Assembly (NCBI GenBank): GCA_020425915.1
Contig: JAGQQZ010000632.1
Span: 1-8,669 of the forward strand
Source: Planctomycetota bacterium
GTDB lineage: Bacteria > Planctomycetota > UBA1135 > UBA2386
DNA length: 8,669 bases
Direction of reading: 5' to 3'
This document shows, one piece after another, positions 7,124 to 8,669 of the stretch; position 1 is the stretch's first letter, and each line of letters opens with the position of its first letter. Under the pieces are notes generated by a model, which was not told where the DNA came from, made no database searches, and was given only the letters and a program-made list of their open reading frames with translations. Both the position numbers and the translations under genes were made by a program.

Positions 7124-8669
7124 GTGACTCTGGAAGGCAGCAATCCGAGTGTTGCCGGGCGCAGGCTCGGCGACTTCACGATCCAGTGCGAGCTCGGTCG
7201 CGGTGGCATGGGGGTCGTCTATCGAGCGCGCCAGGAGTCGATGGGACGCATCGTCGCGCTCAAGACCCTGCCGTCGTTCGTCGGGATGGACCACGACGCG
7301 GTGGCCCGATTCCGACGGGAGGCCGAAGCCGCCGGACGGCTGTCGCACCCAGGCATCGTCCCGATCTTCGCGGTCGGCGAGGCCGAGGGCGTGCACTACT
7401 ACGCGATGGAGCTCATCGAGGGCCCGTCGCTGTCGTCGCTGATCGAGTCGCTGGCCGATCGCGAGCCGGAGCGTCTGCTCGGCACGCTGGCCGAGGAGTG
7501 CGAGGGATTTCAGGAGACCGCGAACCGATCGATGTCTCTCTCGGGTTCGCGCTACGCCTACTCCTGTGCCGCGATCGTCGCCGACCTGGCCTCCGCGTTG
7601 ACCACCGCGCACCGCGGCATGGTGATCCACCGCGACATCAAGCCGAGCAACGTGTTGATCCGCGAGACCGGGACGCCGGTGCTCGTCGACTTCGGTCTCG
7701 CGCGCGACGAGATGTCGGTCGGCCTGACGCAGAGCGGTGACGCGCTCGGCACGCCGGCCTACATGGCGCCCGAGCAGGCGCGGGGCGAGAAGGACCTCGA
7801 CGCGCGCGTCGATATCTACGGGCTCGGCGCGCTGCTCTACGAGATGCTGACCTTGCGTCCGCCGTTCGACGGCGCGCACCCCGGCGAGATCATGCGCAAG
7901 ATCGTCGACACCGATCCGATCCCGGTGCGACAGCTCAATCCGCGCGTCCCACCCGATCTCGAGAAGATCGTCCACACGTGCCTCGCCAAGCAGGCCGACG
8001 ATCGATACGCCGCTGCCGAGGCGCTCGAGATGGACTTGCGGGCGTTCCTCGACGGACGCGAGGTCGTCGCGCGCAAGCCGCGGATCATCGATCGCGTGCG
8101 TCGAGTGCTGCGGCGCGATCGACGTGCGGTCGCGGTGGGAGCCGCGGTGCTGTTCGTCAGCGCGGTCGCGTTCGGTGTCGTCGGCCTCGTCGCCGATCGT
8201 CGCAGCGAGCGAGAAGGAACCGCCGCACTGGCCGACGCACTGCGCTTCGGCCGGGCCGGCGACGTCCAGGCGCAGCAGGAGGCCTACGGGCGGGCGCTCG
8301 CGCTGCTCGATCCGTCGGCTGTTGCCGTGGCGCGCGAAGAGCACTTGCCGATCGTGTTCGAGGCGCTGTACGCCAAGCGCGAGTTCGACGTGTTGCGCGA
8401 CCTGCTGGACTCGTGGCCGAACGGCCAGCGCGATGCGGTCTGGTCCCAGATCGACCGCCGATTGCGCGGCATCGGTTCGCTGTCGGTCGAGGCGCCGTCG
8501 TCCGCGACCGTCGAGTTGCGTCGCGTCGGCGAATCACTCGGGCCGTGGAAGTCATTCGAGAACGGCACTTCGTTGCCGATCGGCGATGTCCTCGTGAGGG
8601 TTGCGGCGCCCGGCGAAGCGGACGTCGTCCACCGCGTGACGATCGAACGAGACCGGGAGGCGAAGCTCG
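7124..8669 (+). CDS. Transmembrane Ser/Thr protein kinase, Pkn2/PknB type, PEGA-like outer domain (3' end beyond window)
   Basis: A complete Hanks-type kinase domain fills about residues 18-310. Visible elements are the Gly loop GRGGMGVV (25-32), ATP-binding Lys47 (VALK), helix-C Glu66 (REAEAAGRL), HRDIKPSN with catalytic Asp171 and Asn176, DFG (Asp189), activation segment ending GTPAYMAPEQ (209-218), and DIYGLG (230-235). About 35 residues (109-144) lie between the hinge and helix E, longer than in PknB. A basic stretch precedes one membrane helix (about 335-357), so the kinase is cytoplasmic. The outer part begins with a helical stretch rich in Ala/Arg/Glu (about 360-455). GSLSVEAPSSATVELR to the edge is PEGA-like. 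In planctomycete kinases of this build a formylglycine-generating-enzyme-like domain often follows, but that would lie outside the window. The start is uncertain: GTG 7124 is chosen because it is close to the domain; GTG 7067 and 7073 are in frame after a TAG at 7046. AGAGG lies only one base before GTG 7124. Confidence 0.92.
   Translation, partial: MTLEGSNPSVAGRRLGDFTIQCELGRGGMGVVYRARQESMGRIVALKTLPSFVGMDHDAVARFRREAEAAGRLSHPGIVPIFAVGEAEGVHYYAMELIEGPSLSSLIESLADREPERLLGTLAEECEGFQETANRSMSLSGSRYAYSCAAIVADLASALTTAHRGMVIHRDIKPSNVLIRETGTPVLVDFGLARDEMSVGLTQSGDALGTPAYMAPEQARGEKDLDARVDIYGLGALLYEMLTLRPPFDGAHPGEIMRKIVDTDPIPVRQLNPRVPPDLEKIVHTCLAKQADDRYAAAEALEMDLRAFLDGREVVARKPRIIDRVRRVLRRDRRAVAVGAAVLFVSAVAFGVVGLVADRRSEREGTAALADALRFGRAGDVQAQQEAYGRALALLDPSAVAVAREEHLPIVFEALYAKREFDVLRDLLDSWPNGQRDAVWSQIDRRLRGIGSLSVEAPSSATVELRRVGESLGPWKSFENGTSLPIGDVLVRVAAPGEADVVHRVTIERDREAKL

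Noticed and set aside
6677..8344. 555-codon open frame on the minus strand over rpoZ and the kinase
   Set aside because: Both rpoZ and the kinase are unambiguous on the plus strand. This frame has no family resemblance.

Overview
This is a GC-rich window (well above 60% G+C by eye), densely coding. It most likely comes from a member of the Planctomycetota. The phylum call is an inference. It rests on a Pkn2-type Ser/Thr kinase with a membrane anchor and a PEGA-like extracytoplasmic part, an unusually large type IV prepilin-like protein paired with a second prepilin, a very short RNA polymerase omega subunit, and genes that mostly lack strong Shine-Dalgarno sites. No rRNA, tRNA, CRISPR array, insertion sequence or phage gene was seen.

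Layout: (1) positions 1-1927, minus strand: a secreted M28 metallopeptidase of the glutamate carboxypeptidase II (GCPII) type, with its C-terminus beyond the left edge. (2) 1928-2121: a divergent intergenic region with a possible minus-strand promoter, a 14-bp perfect palindrome and the strong ribosome binding site of the next gene. (3) 2122-6680, plus strand: a two-gene operon. The first gene is a giant 1176-residue prepilin-like protein. The second is a 343-residue pseudopilin whose ATG overlaps the first gene's stop codon (ATGA). (4) 6793-7008: rpoZ behind a recognisable sigma-70-like promoter. (5) From 7124 to the right edge: a transmembrane Ser/Thr protein kinase, open at its 3' end.

How they fit together: only the two prepilin genes form an evident functional unit. 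Both carry a class III-type leader with G|F and Glu+5, so both should be processed by a prepilin peptidase and assembled or anchored in the inner membrane. The assembly ATPase, platform protein, secretin and peptidase are not in this window. The peptidase, rpoZ and kinase look like independent neighbours. The most unusual object is the giant prepilin: a pilin N-terminus on a body of over 1100 residues, with a Tyr/Asn/Gly/Cys-rich middle and an Ig/Fn3-like C-terminal domain. I cannot assign the middle of this protein to any known family.
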